In this document: piece after piece, positions 6,928 through 14,339 of the stretch
Layout of the letters: each line of letters opens with the position of its first letter
Position numbering within the stretch: the first letter of the stretch is position 1
Assembly: GCA_946626265.1 (NCBI GenBank)
Contig: CAMOUE010000019.1
Coordinates: forward strand, 1 to 18,900
Direction: 5' to 3'
Origin: an uncultured Eggerthellaceae bacterium
GTDB lineage: Bacteria > Actinomycetota > Coriobacteriia > Coriobacteriales > Eggerthellaceae
DNA: 18,900 nt
The notes under the pieces: generated by a model
Seen by the model: only the letters and a program-made list of their open reading frames with translations
Database searches by the model: none
What the model was told of the DNA's origin: nothing
Made by a program: the position numbers and the translations under genes

Positions 6928-7045
6928 GGACCAAAATCGAGGGTTGTCACTGATTTGGAGTGCTTCAAAACGATGGGAAATCTAAAGCCCCAGTTCACAG
7001 AGAATTATTCTTCAATACGATAATGATTACCCTCGGTTTTGGTCC
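6928..7045. mobile_element. 118-bp element bounded by 17-bp inverted repeats (MITE-like)
   Basis: The left end, ggaccaaaatcgagggt (6928-6944), and the right end, its inverted copy with one mismatch (7029-7045), enclose 84 bp without a gene. Both sides also carry gataatg (6894-6900 and 7018-7024), each preceded by an inverted ttatc/ttattc about 8-9 nt away. A solo copy of the end sequence is at 3176-3192. The size and inverted ends fit a MITE or a transposon remnant. No flanking target duplication is clear and no transposase is nearby, so a regulatory element is an alternative. Confidence 0.45.
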
Positions 7046-7062
7046 AGCATCCCATCGTGGCA

Positions 7063-7174
7063 GCCGTAGGCCCGCCCGGCCGCCCGCCTGGCCGTAGGCC
7101 CGCCCGGCCGCCCGCCTGGCCGCCGGCCCGCCCGGCCGCCCGCCTGGCCGCCGGCCCGCCCGGCCGCTCGCCCC
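7063..7174. repeat. 28-bp GC-rich tandem repeat, 4 copies
   Basis: Units at 7063-7090, 7091-7118, 7119-7146 and 7147-7174 follow the pattern gcc(gta/gcc)ggcccgcccggc and so on. The first two units are identical. The third and fourth carry gcc in place of gta, and the fourth diverges at its end. The array lies between the MITE-like element and the promoter of the YdeI gene. Together with the MBL scrap and that element it accounts for most of the 6738-7246 gap. Confidence 0.9.
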
Positions 7175-7233
7175 CGTCGACGACCACCACCCGCGCCAAC
7201 TCTACCCCGCACATGCCCACCTGCCCGCGCCCT

Positions 7234-7239
7234 TATAAT
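7234..7239 (+). promoter_or_regulatory. -10 box placed for leaderless transcription of the YdeI gene
   Basis: A perfect TATAAT is followed by 7 nt and then the ATG at 7247. There is no ribosome site in the 7-nt gap, so the transcript probably begins at or next to the start codon, as for glycerate kinase. Confidence 0.6.
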
Positions 7240-7246
7240 GTCCCTC

Positions 7247-7828
7247 ATGGAAGCGAAACCCGCGAACATACTCACCGGCATCGCAGACAGACGCGCATTC
7301 CGCGAATGGCTCGAGCGAAACCACGCCACCGAGGCCGAATGCTGGGTCGAGGTCAAACGCGGCCGTCCGACGGACGGCAGCACGTTTTGGTATCTCGATG
7401 CCGTCGAGGAGGCGCTCTGCTTCGGCTGGGTGGACAGCATCAACAAGGAAATCGGCGACGTACGCCTGCAACGCTTCTCGCCCCGAAAACCTCGAAGCGC
7501 CTGGACCGAGCTCAACAAGGAACGCGTGCGCAGGCTCGAGAAACTCGGGCTCATGACCGACGCGGGACGGACCGCCCTGCCCGCCATGGGTCCGAGGAGC
7601 TTCAAGGTCGACGCCGACGTGACTTCAGCGCTCAAGGCCGCGCGGTGCTGGACGAAATTCAGGCAGTTTCCTCCCCTGTACCAGCGCATCCGCGCGTACA
7701 ACGTGGCCTTTTACAAGAATCGCGATCCCGAGACGTACGAGAAAGCGCTCGCGAGCCTCATCGCGCACACCAAGCGCGGCGAGATGTACGGCGAGTGGAA
7801 CGATTACGGCAGGCTGCTGGATTACTGA
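7247..7828 (+). CDS. YdeI/OmpD-associated family protein
   Basis: This 193-aa protein belongs to the YdeI/OmpD-associated family, whose members have been linked to tolerance of antimicrobial peptides and bacteriocins. The biochemical role is unknown. Characteristic stretches are FREWLERNHATEAECWVE (about 15-32), YLDAVEEALCFGWVDS (48-63) and the conserved RFSPRKPRSAWTELNKER (75-92), followed by RRLEKLGLMTDAGR. The protein has no signal peptide and should be cytoplasmic. I prefer the ATG at 7247 over one at 7238, because 7238 overlaps the TATAAT box and MEAKPANILTG matches the family start. Downstream it converges with the MBL gene across an 83-bp gap containing a short cctcgtgaacg duplication. 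Confidence 0.88.
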   Translation: MEAKPANILTGIADRRAFREWLERNHATEAECWVEVKRGRPTDGSTFWYLDAVEEALCFGWVDSINKEIGDVRLQRFSPRKPRSAWTELNKERVRRLEKLGLMTDAGRTALPAMGPRSFKVDADVTSALKAARCWTKFRQFPPLYQRIRAYNVAFYKNRDPETYEKALASLIAHTKRGEMYGEWNDYGRLLDY

Positions 7829-7911
7829 CCTCGTGAACGGCCTCGTGAACGTCCCCATGAACGTCACCTGATCCGCGCCCTCGACCGGACGATTCCCGCC
7901 AGGCGCCTTGG

Positions 7912-8700
7912 CTACAGCTCGATCACGTCGCCAGCCGCCATGTAGCGGATGCGCTCGCCCATCAGCTCCTTCAGCCGGCGGTACTGCTCGAGGCCCGTGC
8001 AATGGCACGATGCGTAATCGACCGGGTACGCGAGCAGTTCGGCGGCGATCTCCTCGAGCGCGCCGCCGTCGGCGGGAACCCCCATCAGGTGGAAACCGCC
8101 CATGACGTGGGTGAGCCCTTCGTCCGCGCTCCAGCGCATGATGTTGCGGATGCCGCGATGCGAGCACCCGCTGACCAGCACGCGCACATCGTTTTCCTCG
8201 ACGATGAGGTAGTGCTCGTGAGTGAACCGATCGGGCACGCGGTCGGGCCCTTCGCCCTCGTCGAGCCCCGCCGAGTCGATCGGGAACGCGGGCTCGGCGT
8301 CCGCGTACGAGACGACCGTGAACCCATCGCCCAAATCGTGTCGGTCGCCCGCAAGCACCACGCGGTCGTTGCCGATGAGCTCGGGCGCTACGCCGATGTA
8401 CTCGTCGTCTTTCATGTGCGACTTGTCGTAACCCGCATGCACGTACAGGCGAGCCGTTTCGTTGCGCTTGAAGAACGCGGGAAACCCGTTGGCGTGGTCG
8501 AAATGCCCATGCGAGAGCACCGCCGCATCGACGTCGGCCAAATCGATCCCGAGCGCGTCGGCGTTCGGCACGATGACGCCCGTCTGGCCCGAGTCGAACA
8601 GGACCGCGCGCCCGTTCGCCTCGACAAGCAAGCTCAATCCGAACTCGGCGGCGCATGCGTTTTTGGCAGTCGTGTTCTCGGTCAACACGGTTATCTTCAT
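7912..8700 (-). CDS. MBL-fold metallohydrolase, COG1237 type
   Basis: This 262-aa cytoplasmic protein has a metallo-beta-lactamase fold. The metal-binding motif SHGHFDH lies at residues 63-69 (His64, His66, Asp68, His69). It is followed by GCSHRG (178-183) and GGFHL (201-205), then CHCTG (232-236). That set marks the COG1237 group, often labelled as dihydropterin-aminobenzene-phosphate synthase after a methanogen enzyme. In bacteria the real substrate is generally unknown. The start at 8700 has a gaggggg ribosome site 5 nt upstream and gives MKITVLTENT, the expected first strand. A frame extending to 8775 lacks such support. A scrap of a second copy overlaps the end of glycerate kinase. Confidence 0.87.
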   Translation of the reverse strand: MKITVLTENTTAKNACAAEFGLSLLVEANGRAVLFDSGQTGVIVPNADALGIDLADVDAAVLSHGHFDHANGFPAFFKRNETARLYVHAGYDKSHMKDDEYIGVAPELIGNDRVVLAGDRHDLGDGFTVVSYADAEPAFPIDSAGLDEGEGPDRVPDRFTHEHYLIVEENDVRVLVSGCSHRGIRNIMRWSADEGLTHVMGGFHLMGVPADGGALEEIAAELLAYPVDYASCHCTGLEQYRRLKELMGERIRYMAAGDVIEL

Positions 8701-8789
8701 AGGGTCCCCCTCGCTCGTTTCAGCTTTGCGGCACGCTCGCCTCTTCGCGACCGCGCGACTTATAGTACCCCGCATCAGAACGAAGCGCG

Positions 8790-8890
8790 AGCTGCCGTTC
8801 GCGCCCTTGGCGGCCGCCGCGTGCGAGCGGGTGCGAGCGGGTGCCGGCTGGGGCGGGCGCGGGCAGGCGGGTGCCGGCGGGGCGGAGCTG
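8790..8890. repeat. GC-rich low-complexity stretch upstream of the MBL gene
   Basis: The run repeats gtgcgagcggg and ggtgccggc-type words several times with no stable unit. It lies between the MBL start and the hairpin array, and no gene is visible in it. Confidence 0.5.
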
Positions 8891-8901
8891 TGCTCCTTAA
8901 T

Positions 8902-9124
8902 GTTAACTTAGGCTAAACCCCGCATTTCGCACACACAACTGGAATATACGTGCACGGCCACGCGATTTTGCACGCATATGACGGTTGTGGGTGCGAAACG
9001 CGGGGTTTCACCTGGCTAACTTGCGGAATTCCCACACACAACTGGAATATACGTGCAACCGGCGGCCCCCGTGCACGCATATTCCAGTTGTGTGTGCGTT
9101 TCGCAGGGTTTAGCTTTAGCTAAC
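8902..9124. repeat. Tandem pair of long imperfect hairpins (BIME/REP-like array)
   Basis: Hairpin 1 pairs 8915-8954 with 8969-9008 (34 of 40 positions complementary) around a 14-nt loop. Hairpin 2 pairs 9033-9057 with 9072-9096 (24 of 25) around another 14-nt loop. All four arms share the word acacaactggaatatacgtg or its inverse. The outer flanks (gttaacttaggctaaaccc at 8902 and its degenerate inverse ending at 9124) also pair, so the whole block is an inverted arrangement of inverted repeats. It has no coding capacity. It sits upstream of both the MBL gene and the broken TetR gene. It may be a REP-type mosaic element, a MITE, or a structured RNA. Confidence 0.8.
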
Positions 9125-9252
9125 TTCTATAGGCGCCCGCAACTCCGCGAGCGGCATCGCGGGCGCCGCCGCGCCACCGCCACCTCGAGTGCGCCACGTG
9201 CTTTCATCGAGGCATTCGCGAAATATTTAGCTACAACACGTGAGGAGGGGCC

Positions 9253-9879
9253 ATGGACTCAGAGCTGCTCAAACTGAATTCGAACTACGATATCAAGATG
9301 GAAATACTCAAGGCCATCACCGCGCTCGTTGACGAGGTCCCGTTCGACAAGCTCACCATCGGCGCCATTTGCAAGGCCGCCAACATCTCGCGCACGACGT
9401 TCTGCCGGTATTTCGACGATAAGTTCGCCGTCGCGCAATGGTACGCGAACTACGCCTTCGCTCAAGGCACGAACGAAATCGGCGTCTCCTTGCCCTGATA
9501 CGAGGGGTACTACATAACCGAAGTGCTCATGACCGACCAGGTGGCTTTTTTCGAAGGGGTCTCGAAGTCGCAAGATTTCAACGCCATCGACAACTATTCG
9601 CCGCGGAAGCGCCGCGAAAAGCTCTACGAGACCATCGTCGACGTGAAGCACCTCGAGCTAACCGACAAATTGCGTTTCCAGGTCGATGCGGTAGTCGAAA
9701 TGGAGACGCATCTCTTTCCCCGCTGGCATCAGGGCGGTTACCACTGCTCGATCGAGGAAATATGCCAGTGGATGGCGGATAGCATCCCCCGCGAGCTGTA
9801 CAACCTGCTCCAGATCCCAACGCATCCGCGCAAGTTCGGCGTCATGCCGTACGTCGATTTCACGCGCCCGCCAATGTGA
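9253..9879 (+). pseudogene. TetR-family regulator broken by one in-frame TGA
   Basis: One continuous frame of 208 codons encodes a TetR-type regulator except for TGA at 9496-9498 (codon 82). The N-terminal part has the helix-turn-helix (TIGAICKAANISRTTFCRYF, 35-54). The part after the stop keeps the C-terminal ligand/dimer domain (EMETHLFPRWHQGG, then EEICQWMADSIPREL). It is a close relative of the intact gene at 15995, which reads LSFYDG where this one reads LP-stop-YEG. The second downstream paralogue has LSWFEG, so the stop probably arose from TGG Trp. The ATG at 9253 has a good aggagg site. The product would be an 81-aa DNA-binding fragment. A sequencing error or readthrough cannot be excluded. 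It is divergent from the minus-strand redox block. Confidence 0.85.
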
Positions 9880-9880
9880 C

Positions 9881-10020
9881 GCACGGCAGGCCTCGCGGGG
9901 CGGAATCGTTTGCGCCGCACGCGGCAGCCCTTGGTAGGACCCGCGGCGCAGCGCCGCACGCGGCAGGCCTCGCGGGGCGGGACCGCCTGCCCGCACGCGG
10001 CAGGCTCGCACGCGCCCGCC
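9881..10020. repeat. GC-rich interspersed direct repeats
   Basis: ggcaggcctcgcggggcgg occurs identically at 9885-9903 and 9962-9980, with gccgcacgcggcag-type words in between and after. The block fills the gap between the TetR pseudogene and the end of MFS-1. No terminator-like hairpin with a T-tract is seen. Confidence 0.7.
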
Positions 10021-10035
10021 GCACAACACCTACTG

Positions 10036-11262
10036 CTAGTCGGACGCGTCCTCGCCTTGGAACAGCGCCTTCATCGGATGGACGAGGCCAATCACGGCGC
10101 ACGCCAACGCAATCGAGATGAGCACGGGAAACACGGCGTCGTTGCCCATCTGGGGCATGGCCGCAACCGAGGCGGCGAACAGGTACGGGCCGATGAAGGG
10201 CCCCAGGTTCATCATGGAGGTCATGATGCCGCTGACGAACGGGATACGGCTCTTGGGCGCGATGTTGCCCGTCGCGTTCTGGGCGGCCGTGAAGAACGCA
10301 GACCCGCCGAACCCGAGCAGGAACACGCCGAGGGCGTAGACGACCGGGCTCTGCGCCACGAGGCACGGCACGATGCCGACGGCGGTCAGCGCGGCGGCAA
10401 CGCCGAACAGGCGGCCTTTGAACAGGCTCACGAGCTTGGGGAACAGCAAGCCGCACAAAATCGTGCCGATACCGCAGCAGTTGATGACGAGCGCCGCCTC
10501 GCCCGGACCCGCGAGCCCGCGCACGTCCAGGATCGTGGACGTGACCACCTGCACGGTGACCACGCATGTCCAGCACGCCAGCGCGAACAGCGCGTAGCCC
10601 CATATGGCATGCGGCACCTTCTCCTTCGGGCCGGTGGCCGTCAGGCGCGGCGCGTCTTTCTCCTTCGAAAGCACGACGTACTTCGCCTCCGGCAGCCACA
10701 CGAGCGCCAGCAGGAACGGCACGATGCCGATGAGGTACGCGAGAAACGAGTAGTTCCACCCGATCTCGGTCAGGTAGCCCGCCACCGTGGTGTAGATGAG
10801 GTTGAACACGAACTGTATGGTGATGCCCAGCCCCAGCAGCCGCGAGCGCTCCTCGCCCTCGAAGAACGCGATGATCGTGGCGTTGCCCACCGGGAACATG
10901 ATGCCCAGCCCGATTCCCACGATGATGCGGGAGACGATTACGTACGTGTAGTCGGTGATGTCGGGCATGAGGAAGGGGAACGCGCCGCCGAGCGACATGA
11001 CGAGGATGCCGATGAGCGCAGCGGGCTTGAACCCGATCTTGTGCAGCATTCCGCCCACGATCATGGTGACCGGCACCGAAACGACGCCGGTAATGCTGTT
11101 CGCGAACATGATCGTGGTGATGTCGGTCCCCACGAAATGATGCGAGAAGGCCGCGATCGACGGCGTCAGGATCGCGAACTCGCTCATGCAGCAGAAAAGC
11201 GCCAAAATGCCGACGATGTTCATCGTCGTCAGCCGCTTCCCCTCGTTTTCGCTCTTCACCAT
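10036..11262 (-). CDS. MFS transporter (MFS-1)
   Basis: This 408-aa inner-membrane carrier has about 12 hydrophobic segments, with a cytoplasmic loop (LPEAKYVVLSKEKDAPRL, then TATGPKEKVPHA) in the middle. The first half shows the MFS arrangement GGMLHKIGFKPAALIGILV, the loop-2/3 region. It is the last gene of the minus-strand redox block, 68 nt after the ferredoxin subunit, so its cargo is probably the substrate or product of that enzyme. The ATG at 11262 has ggggagagggg 3 nt upstream. The frame extends to 11292 without better support. Its last 50 residues (HPMKALFQGEDASD end) are nearly duplicated in the remnant at 18505-18668. Confidence 0.88.
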   Translation of the reverse strand: MVKSENEGKRLTTMNIVGILALFCCMSEFAILTPSIAAFSHHFVGTDITTIMFANSITGVVSVPVTMIVGGMLHKIGFKPAALIGILVMSLGGAFPFLMPDITDYTYVIVSRIIVGIGLGIMFPVGNATIIAFFEGEERSRLLGLGITIQFVFNLIYTTVAGYLTEIGWNYSFLAYLIGIVPFLLALVWLPEAKYVVLSKEKDAPRLTATGPKEKVPHAIWGYALFALACWTCVVTVQVVTSTILDVRGLAGPGEAALVINCCGIGTILCGLLFPKLVSLFKGRLFGVAAALTAVGIVPCLVAQSPVVYALGVFLLGFGGSAFFTAAQNATGNIAPKSRIPFVSGIMTSMMNLGPFIGPYLFAASVAAMPQMGNDAVFPVLISIALACAVIGLVHPMKALFQGEDASD

Positions 11263-11286
11263 GGTCCCCTCTCCCCGAAGAACCAA

Positions 11287-11321
11287 GGGCATGGGGAGGA
11301 AACGCGTCCTTCCCCACGCCC
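11287..11321. terminator. Intercistronic stem-loop between ferredoxin subunit and MFS-1
   Basis: Arms at 11287-11297 and 11311-11321 (gggcatgggga against its inverse, 10 of 11) can pair, with further pairing inside. There is no T-tract on the minus side. It may damp read-through into MFS-1 or stabilise the upstream mRNA. Confidence 0.4.
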
Positions 11322-11330
11322 TCTTTCAAA

Positions 11331-11687
11331 CTAGTCGGCGTCTATCGCCCACAGCACTTGCTTGGGCTTTGCGGCGAGCTTGACCGCCAGCTCCTCGATG
11401 GTGCCGAACTCCATGCACGCGCCCAGGCAGTTGTGCACGCACACGGGCTTGCGGCCGCGGGCGACGCGCTCGGCGCACCCGTCGCACAGGTCGGTGGGCA
11501 CCGGGATCTTGTTCCAGTTGAAGTTGTGCCCCTGGTCGTTGTCGTCGCATTTCTGCCACGGGCCGTCGTCGAACACGCGGATGCCCCACTTGCCAACGCC
11601 GTATCCGTGCTCTTCCTTGCAGGCCACCTCGCAGCTGTGGCAGCCGGTGCAGTACTGGTAGTCGATGAGAAGTCCGTACTTAGGCAT
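11331..11687 (-). CDS. [4Fe-4S] dicluster ferredoxin subunit of the molybdoenzyme
   Basis: This 118-aa electron-transfer subunit has two cluster-binding Cys sets. The first is CTGCHSCEVAC (Cys13, 16, 19, 23), preceded by LLIDYQYC. The second is Cys68, Cys71, Cys83 and Cys87 (CDGC, then CVHNC). An extra Cys91 follows. This is about half the usual length of the four-cluster DmsB/NrfC-type subunits, but it is a size seen with Coriobacteriia molybdoenzymes. There is no signal peptide, so it acts in the cytoplasm, passing electrons to the catalytic subunit encoded 14 nt upstream. The start at 11687 has gaggggg 8 nt upstream. No membrane-anchor subunit (NrfD/DmsC type) is in the cluster, so the electron donor is unknown. 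Confidence 0.93.
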   Translation of the reverse strand: MPKYGLLIDYQYCTGCHSCEVACKEEHGYGVGKWGIRVFDDGPWQKCDDNDQGHNFNWNKIPVPTDLCDGCAERVARGRKPVCVHNCLGACMEFGTIEELAVKLAAKPKQVLWAIDAD

Positions 11688-11701
11688 GATCTATTCCCCC
11701 T

Positions 11702-14227
11702 CTACTTGACGACGACGGAGTTGGTGTGAGCGTCGTTCAGACCGAACTCGTCGTAGAAAGCCTTGATGTCCACGTCCAGGTTCTCCGCCAGCGGCACGAC
11801 GTTGCAGCAGTTGCTCTTGTACGGCGCGCCCAGGCCGAGCTCGTTGTTGTGGTGCGTCGGCACCAGGTCGTTGCAGTTCGACTGGAACACGCCGAACAGG
11901 CTGGGCTCGTTGCCGTCTTGCTCGGGGAACCACCAGCCATGCTCTGCCTCGACATGGCCGGCGCGCACCTTCTGCGTGACCTTCGCCTTGAACTTGGCGG
12001 AACCGTACTGGTTCTCGATGCGCACCCACTGGCCGTCCGTCACGCCGATGCGCTTGGCGTCCTCGGGATTGATCTCGAGGCGCGGGTTCGAGTCGATCTC
12101 GCGCAGGATGGCGACTTCGCGGTGCTCGGAATGGAACGAGGTGAAGCGGCGTGCGCCCGTGGAGAGAATGAACGGGTACTTCTTGATGATCTCCTCGTGC
12201 GCCAAGTCGCGCGCGTGCCACTTGATGCGGTCTTCCTCGGGAATCGTCGGGCTCTTGGGGATCTCCTCCATGGCCTCCAGCGCGCGGGCATCCGGGATGC
12301 GCGGGCTCTGGTCGGGCTCGTAGTAGTACGGCAGCGGGTCCATGCCGGCCATCGCGTACTGCGACGACCACAGCTCCACGCGGCCCGTGGCGGTGAGGAA
12401 GCCGGGCTGTCCGTCAGGACGCAGCTTGCCCAGCTCGTACTTGCGGTAGTACACCTTGCGCTTGAACTTCACCTGCTCGCGCACCTCGTAGAAGTCGTGA
12501 CGGCCCTCGAGGCGGTTCTTGTTCAGGTAGTCATGGTAGTCCGGGTACTTGTTGTGGGCGAAGCACGCCTTCTCGTCATCGGGGAACATCTCGGCCATCT
12601 TCTTCGCGAGCAGCGTGTAGATCTCGAGGTCGCACTTGGTCTCGCCCACGTTGATGGCCTTGTTGCCGCAGCCGGTCGTGATGGAGGCCGCGCCGTAGTG
12701 GGTGCGGTTCACGCCGTCGTGCTCGAGCACCGTCGAGATCGGCAGGAACACGTCGCAGCAGCACTGGATGGTCGGGGTGATCATGATGTCGGTGCCGAAC
12801 GCGAAACCGTCCTCGGCGCCGTAGCTGCGCACGAGCGCGTCGTGCCAGCGACTCGGCTCGGCCGAGTTGGTGGGCGCGAGCAGGTTGGTGTTCGCGATCC
12901 AGCCGAAGCGAACGGGATACGGCTCGTCGGTTTCCATGGTGTCGAGCAGGCAGTCGGCCTGGCAGCCGGTGATCTGGTTGCAGTACAGCGGGAACTTGTC
13001 CATGCCGATGCACTCCGCGCGCTCCTCGTCGGTCATCTGGTACCAACCCTCGGTGATGAACGAGCGCGTGTCGGTGTTGTTGCCCGCCTGGCCGGCAGCG
13101 GCTTCGGCCGTGAGGTCCTCGGGCATGGACAGGTCGGCGATGATGTTGCCGCCGGGAACGTCCAGGTTGCCGCACATGCAGATCATGGCGAGCACGCAAT
13201 GGCCGGCCTGCATGCCGTTCGTGTTCTGGTCGAACGCGAGGCCCCAGGCGATGGACGCCGGGCTTGCGGCAGCGTAGCCGCGGGCGAACTTGTAGATGTC
13301 CTCGACGGGCACTTCGCAGATCTCGGCGGCCTTCTCGGGCGACATGGCGCAGACGCGCTCCTTGAACTCGTCGAAGCCGTAGGTCCACTTCTCGACCCAT
13401 TCCGCGTCATAGAGGCCCTCGGAGATGATGATGTTGCAGCAAGCCATGGCCAGCGCGGCGTCGGTGCCGTTGCGCAGGCGCAGGTGCAGTTCGGCATGCG
13501 TGTTAAGCCAGTTCACGCGCGGGTCGACGGAGTACAGCTTCGCGCCGCGCTTCATGAGGTCGATGATGGAGTGGCCGAAGAAGCCGTCGGGATTGGACTC
13601 GAGCGGCGCCTTGCCCCACAGCACCATGAGCTCGGGAACCTTGTACTCGGGGTCGTCGTAGCCGCCCTCGAGGCCGCCGGCGTAGTCGAGCTCGGGGTAC
13701 AGCGCGCCGAGCACCATCTGGGAGCTCATGAGGCGCGGCTGGTAGCAGGCGTAGCCGGACTGCGTGTACGCCAGGTTCGGCGTGCGGAAGATGGACAGCT
13801 GGAAGTCCTGCGAGAGCATGCCGTCGCGGCCGGTGCCCACGTGGATCGCCATCGTCTTGCGGCCGTACTTGGCCGTGATCTCGGCCCATTTCTCCATGAT
13901 GGTGTTGATGGCCTCGTCCCAGGAGATGCGCTCCCAGGCGTCTGCCTGACCGAGCTTGTCATGGTCGCGCTTCATCGGGTACACCACGCGATGCGGGTTG
14001 TAGACGTAATCCTTCAGCGCGATGCATCTCGGGCAAAGGCGGCCATGGGTGATCGGGTCGTTCTCGTCGCCTTCGATGTGGTCGAGCTTGCCGTCCTTGT
14101 CAACGTAGACCTTGATGCCGCAGCCTACCGGATGGCATCCCGGGGGCGACCAGACCGACGAACGGTAGACGGTGAAATCGCCATCCTCGAACTTCCACGG
14201 TTTTCCGAGGTCGTTTACGAACTCCAT
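11702..14227 (-). CDS. Molybdopterin-dependent oxidoreductase, catalytic subunit (DMSO reductase superfamily)
   Basis: This 841-aa cytoplasmic enzyme has no twin-arginine signal. The N-terminal Fe-S segment reads GCHPVGCGIKVYV, then GRLCPRC, with Cys at 31, 36, 65 and 68. The spacing CX4C-X28-CX2C is not the textbook CX2CX3CX27C. The Mo-cofactor core follows (WERISWDEAINTIMEKWAEI about 98-117; GYACYQPR 158-165, with Cys161 a possible Mo ligand; LYSVDPRVNWLNTHAE; GGNIIADL). The C-terminal dinucleotide-binding domain spans about 690-830 (LSTGARRFTSFHSEHRE, INPEDAKRIGVTDGQWVRIE, GHVEAEHGWWFPEQ). It resembles the group holding transhydroxylase, acetylene hydratase and the Eggerthella/Gordonibacter catechol dehydroxylases. 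Reduction of a small plant- or host-derived aromatic is an inference only. The start at 14227 has aaaggaa 9 nt upstream. It is co-oriented with the ferredoxin subunit at a 14-nt gap. Confidence 0.93.
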   Translation of the reverse strand: MEFVNDLGKPWKFEDGDFTVYRSSVWSPPGCHPVGCGIKVYVDKDGKLDHIEGDENDPITHGRLCPRCIALKDYVYNPHRVVYPMKRDHDKLGQADAWERISWDEAINTIMEKWAEITAKYGRKTMAIHVGTGRDGMLSQDFQLSIFRTPNLAYTQSGYACYQPRLMSSQMVLGALYPELDYAGGLEGGYDDPEYKVPELMVLWGKAPLESNPDGFFGHSIIDLMKRGAKLYSVDPRVNWLNTHAELHLRLRNGTDAALAMACCNIIISEGLYDAEWVEKWTYGFDEFKERVCAMSPEKAAEICEVPVEDIYKFARGYAAASPASIAWGLAFDQNTNGMQAGHCVLAMICMCGNLDVPGGNIIADLSMPEDLTAEAAAGQAGNNTDTRSFITEGWYQMTDEERAECIGMDKFPLYCNQITGCQADCLLDTMETDEPYPVRFGWIANTNLLAPTNSAEPSRWHDALVRSYGAEDGFAFGTDIMITPTIQCCCDVFLPISTVLEHDGVNRTHYGAASITTGCGNKAINVGETKCDLEIYTLLAKKMAEMFPDDEKACFAHNKYPDYHDYLNKNRLEGRHDFYEVREQVKFKRKVYYRKYELGKLRPDGQPGFLTATGRVELWSSQYAMAGMDPLPYYYEPDQSPRIPDARALEAMEEIPKSPTIPEEDRIKWHARDLAHEEIIKKYPFILSTGARRFTSFHSEHREVAILREIDSNPRLEINPEDAKRIGVTDGQWVRIENQYGSAKFKAKVTQKVRAGHVEAEHGWWFPEQDGNEPSLFGVFQSNCNDLVPTHHNNELGLGAPYKSNCCNVVPLAENLDVDIKAFYDEFGLNDAHTNSVVVK

Positions 14228-14267
14228 GATTCCGATTCCTTTCCTCTCTCGGTTTCCCTCTCAAAGA

Positions 14268-14289
14268 CCGGCGCACTCGTTAACGCCGG
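14268..14289. promoter_or_regulatory. Inverted repeat upstream of the molybdoenzyme gene
   Basis: ccggcg (14268-14273) and cgccgg (14284-14289) flank a 10-bp spacer, 41 nt before the catalytic-subunit start. It could be a regulator site. I could not find a clear promoter beside it. Confidence 0.3.
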
Positions 14290-14303
14290 GTGGTACCTGT
14301 GCG

Positions 14304-14336
14304 ATGTGTAAAAAGGGTCAGACCCTTTTTACACAT
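14304..14336. terminator. Perfect 15-bp hairpin just after MFS-2
   Basis: Arms at 14304-14318 and 14322-14336 (atgtgtaaaaagggt and its exact complement) flank a 3-nt loop, 3 nt past the MFS-2 stop codon. The stem ends in an A/T run, so on the minus strand it carries TTTTT within its 3' arm. It probably terminates or attenuates MFS-2 transcription before the molybdoenzyme gene, giving that gene its own start or a lower level. Confidence 0.7.
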
Positions 14337-14339
14337 TTC

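Noticed and set aside
7063..7174. The 28-bp tandem array as a CRISPR
   Set aside because: Units are directly adjacent with no variable spacers, and no cas genes are present.
9496..9498. The in-frame TGA in the TetR gene as a selenocysteine codon
   Set aside because: Paralogues have Phe or Trp there rather than Cys, TetR proteins have no redox role at this site, and I see no SECIS-like hairpin right after it.
11726..14311. An 861-codon plus-strand open frame antisense to the molybdoenzyme
   Set aside because: The minus strand encodes a clear molybdopterin enzyme with conserved motifs. The antisense frame is a by-product of strong third-position GC bias.
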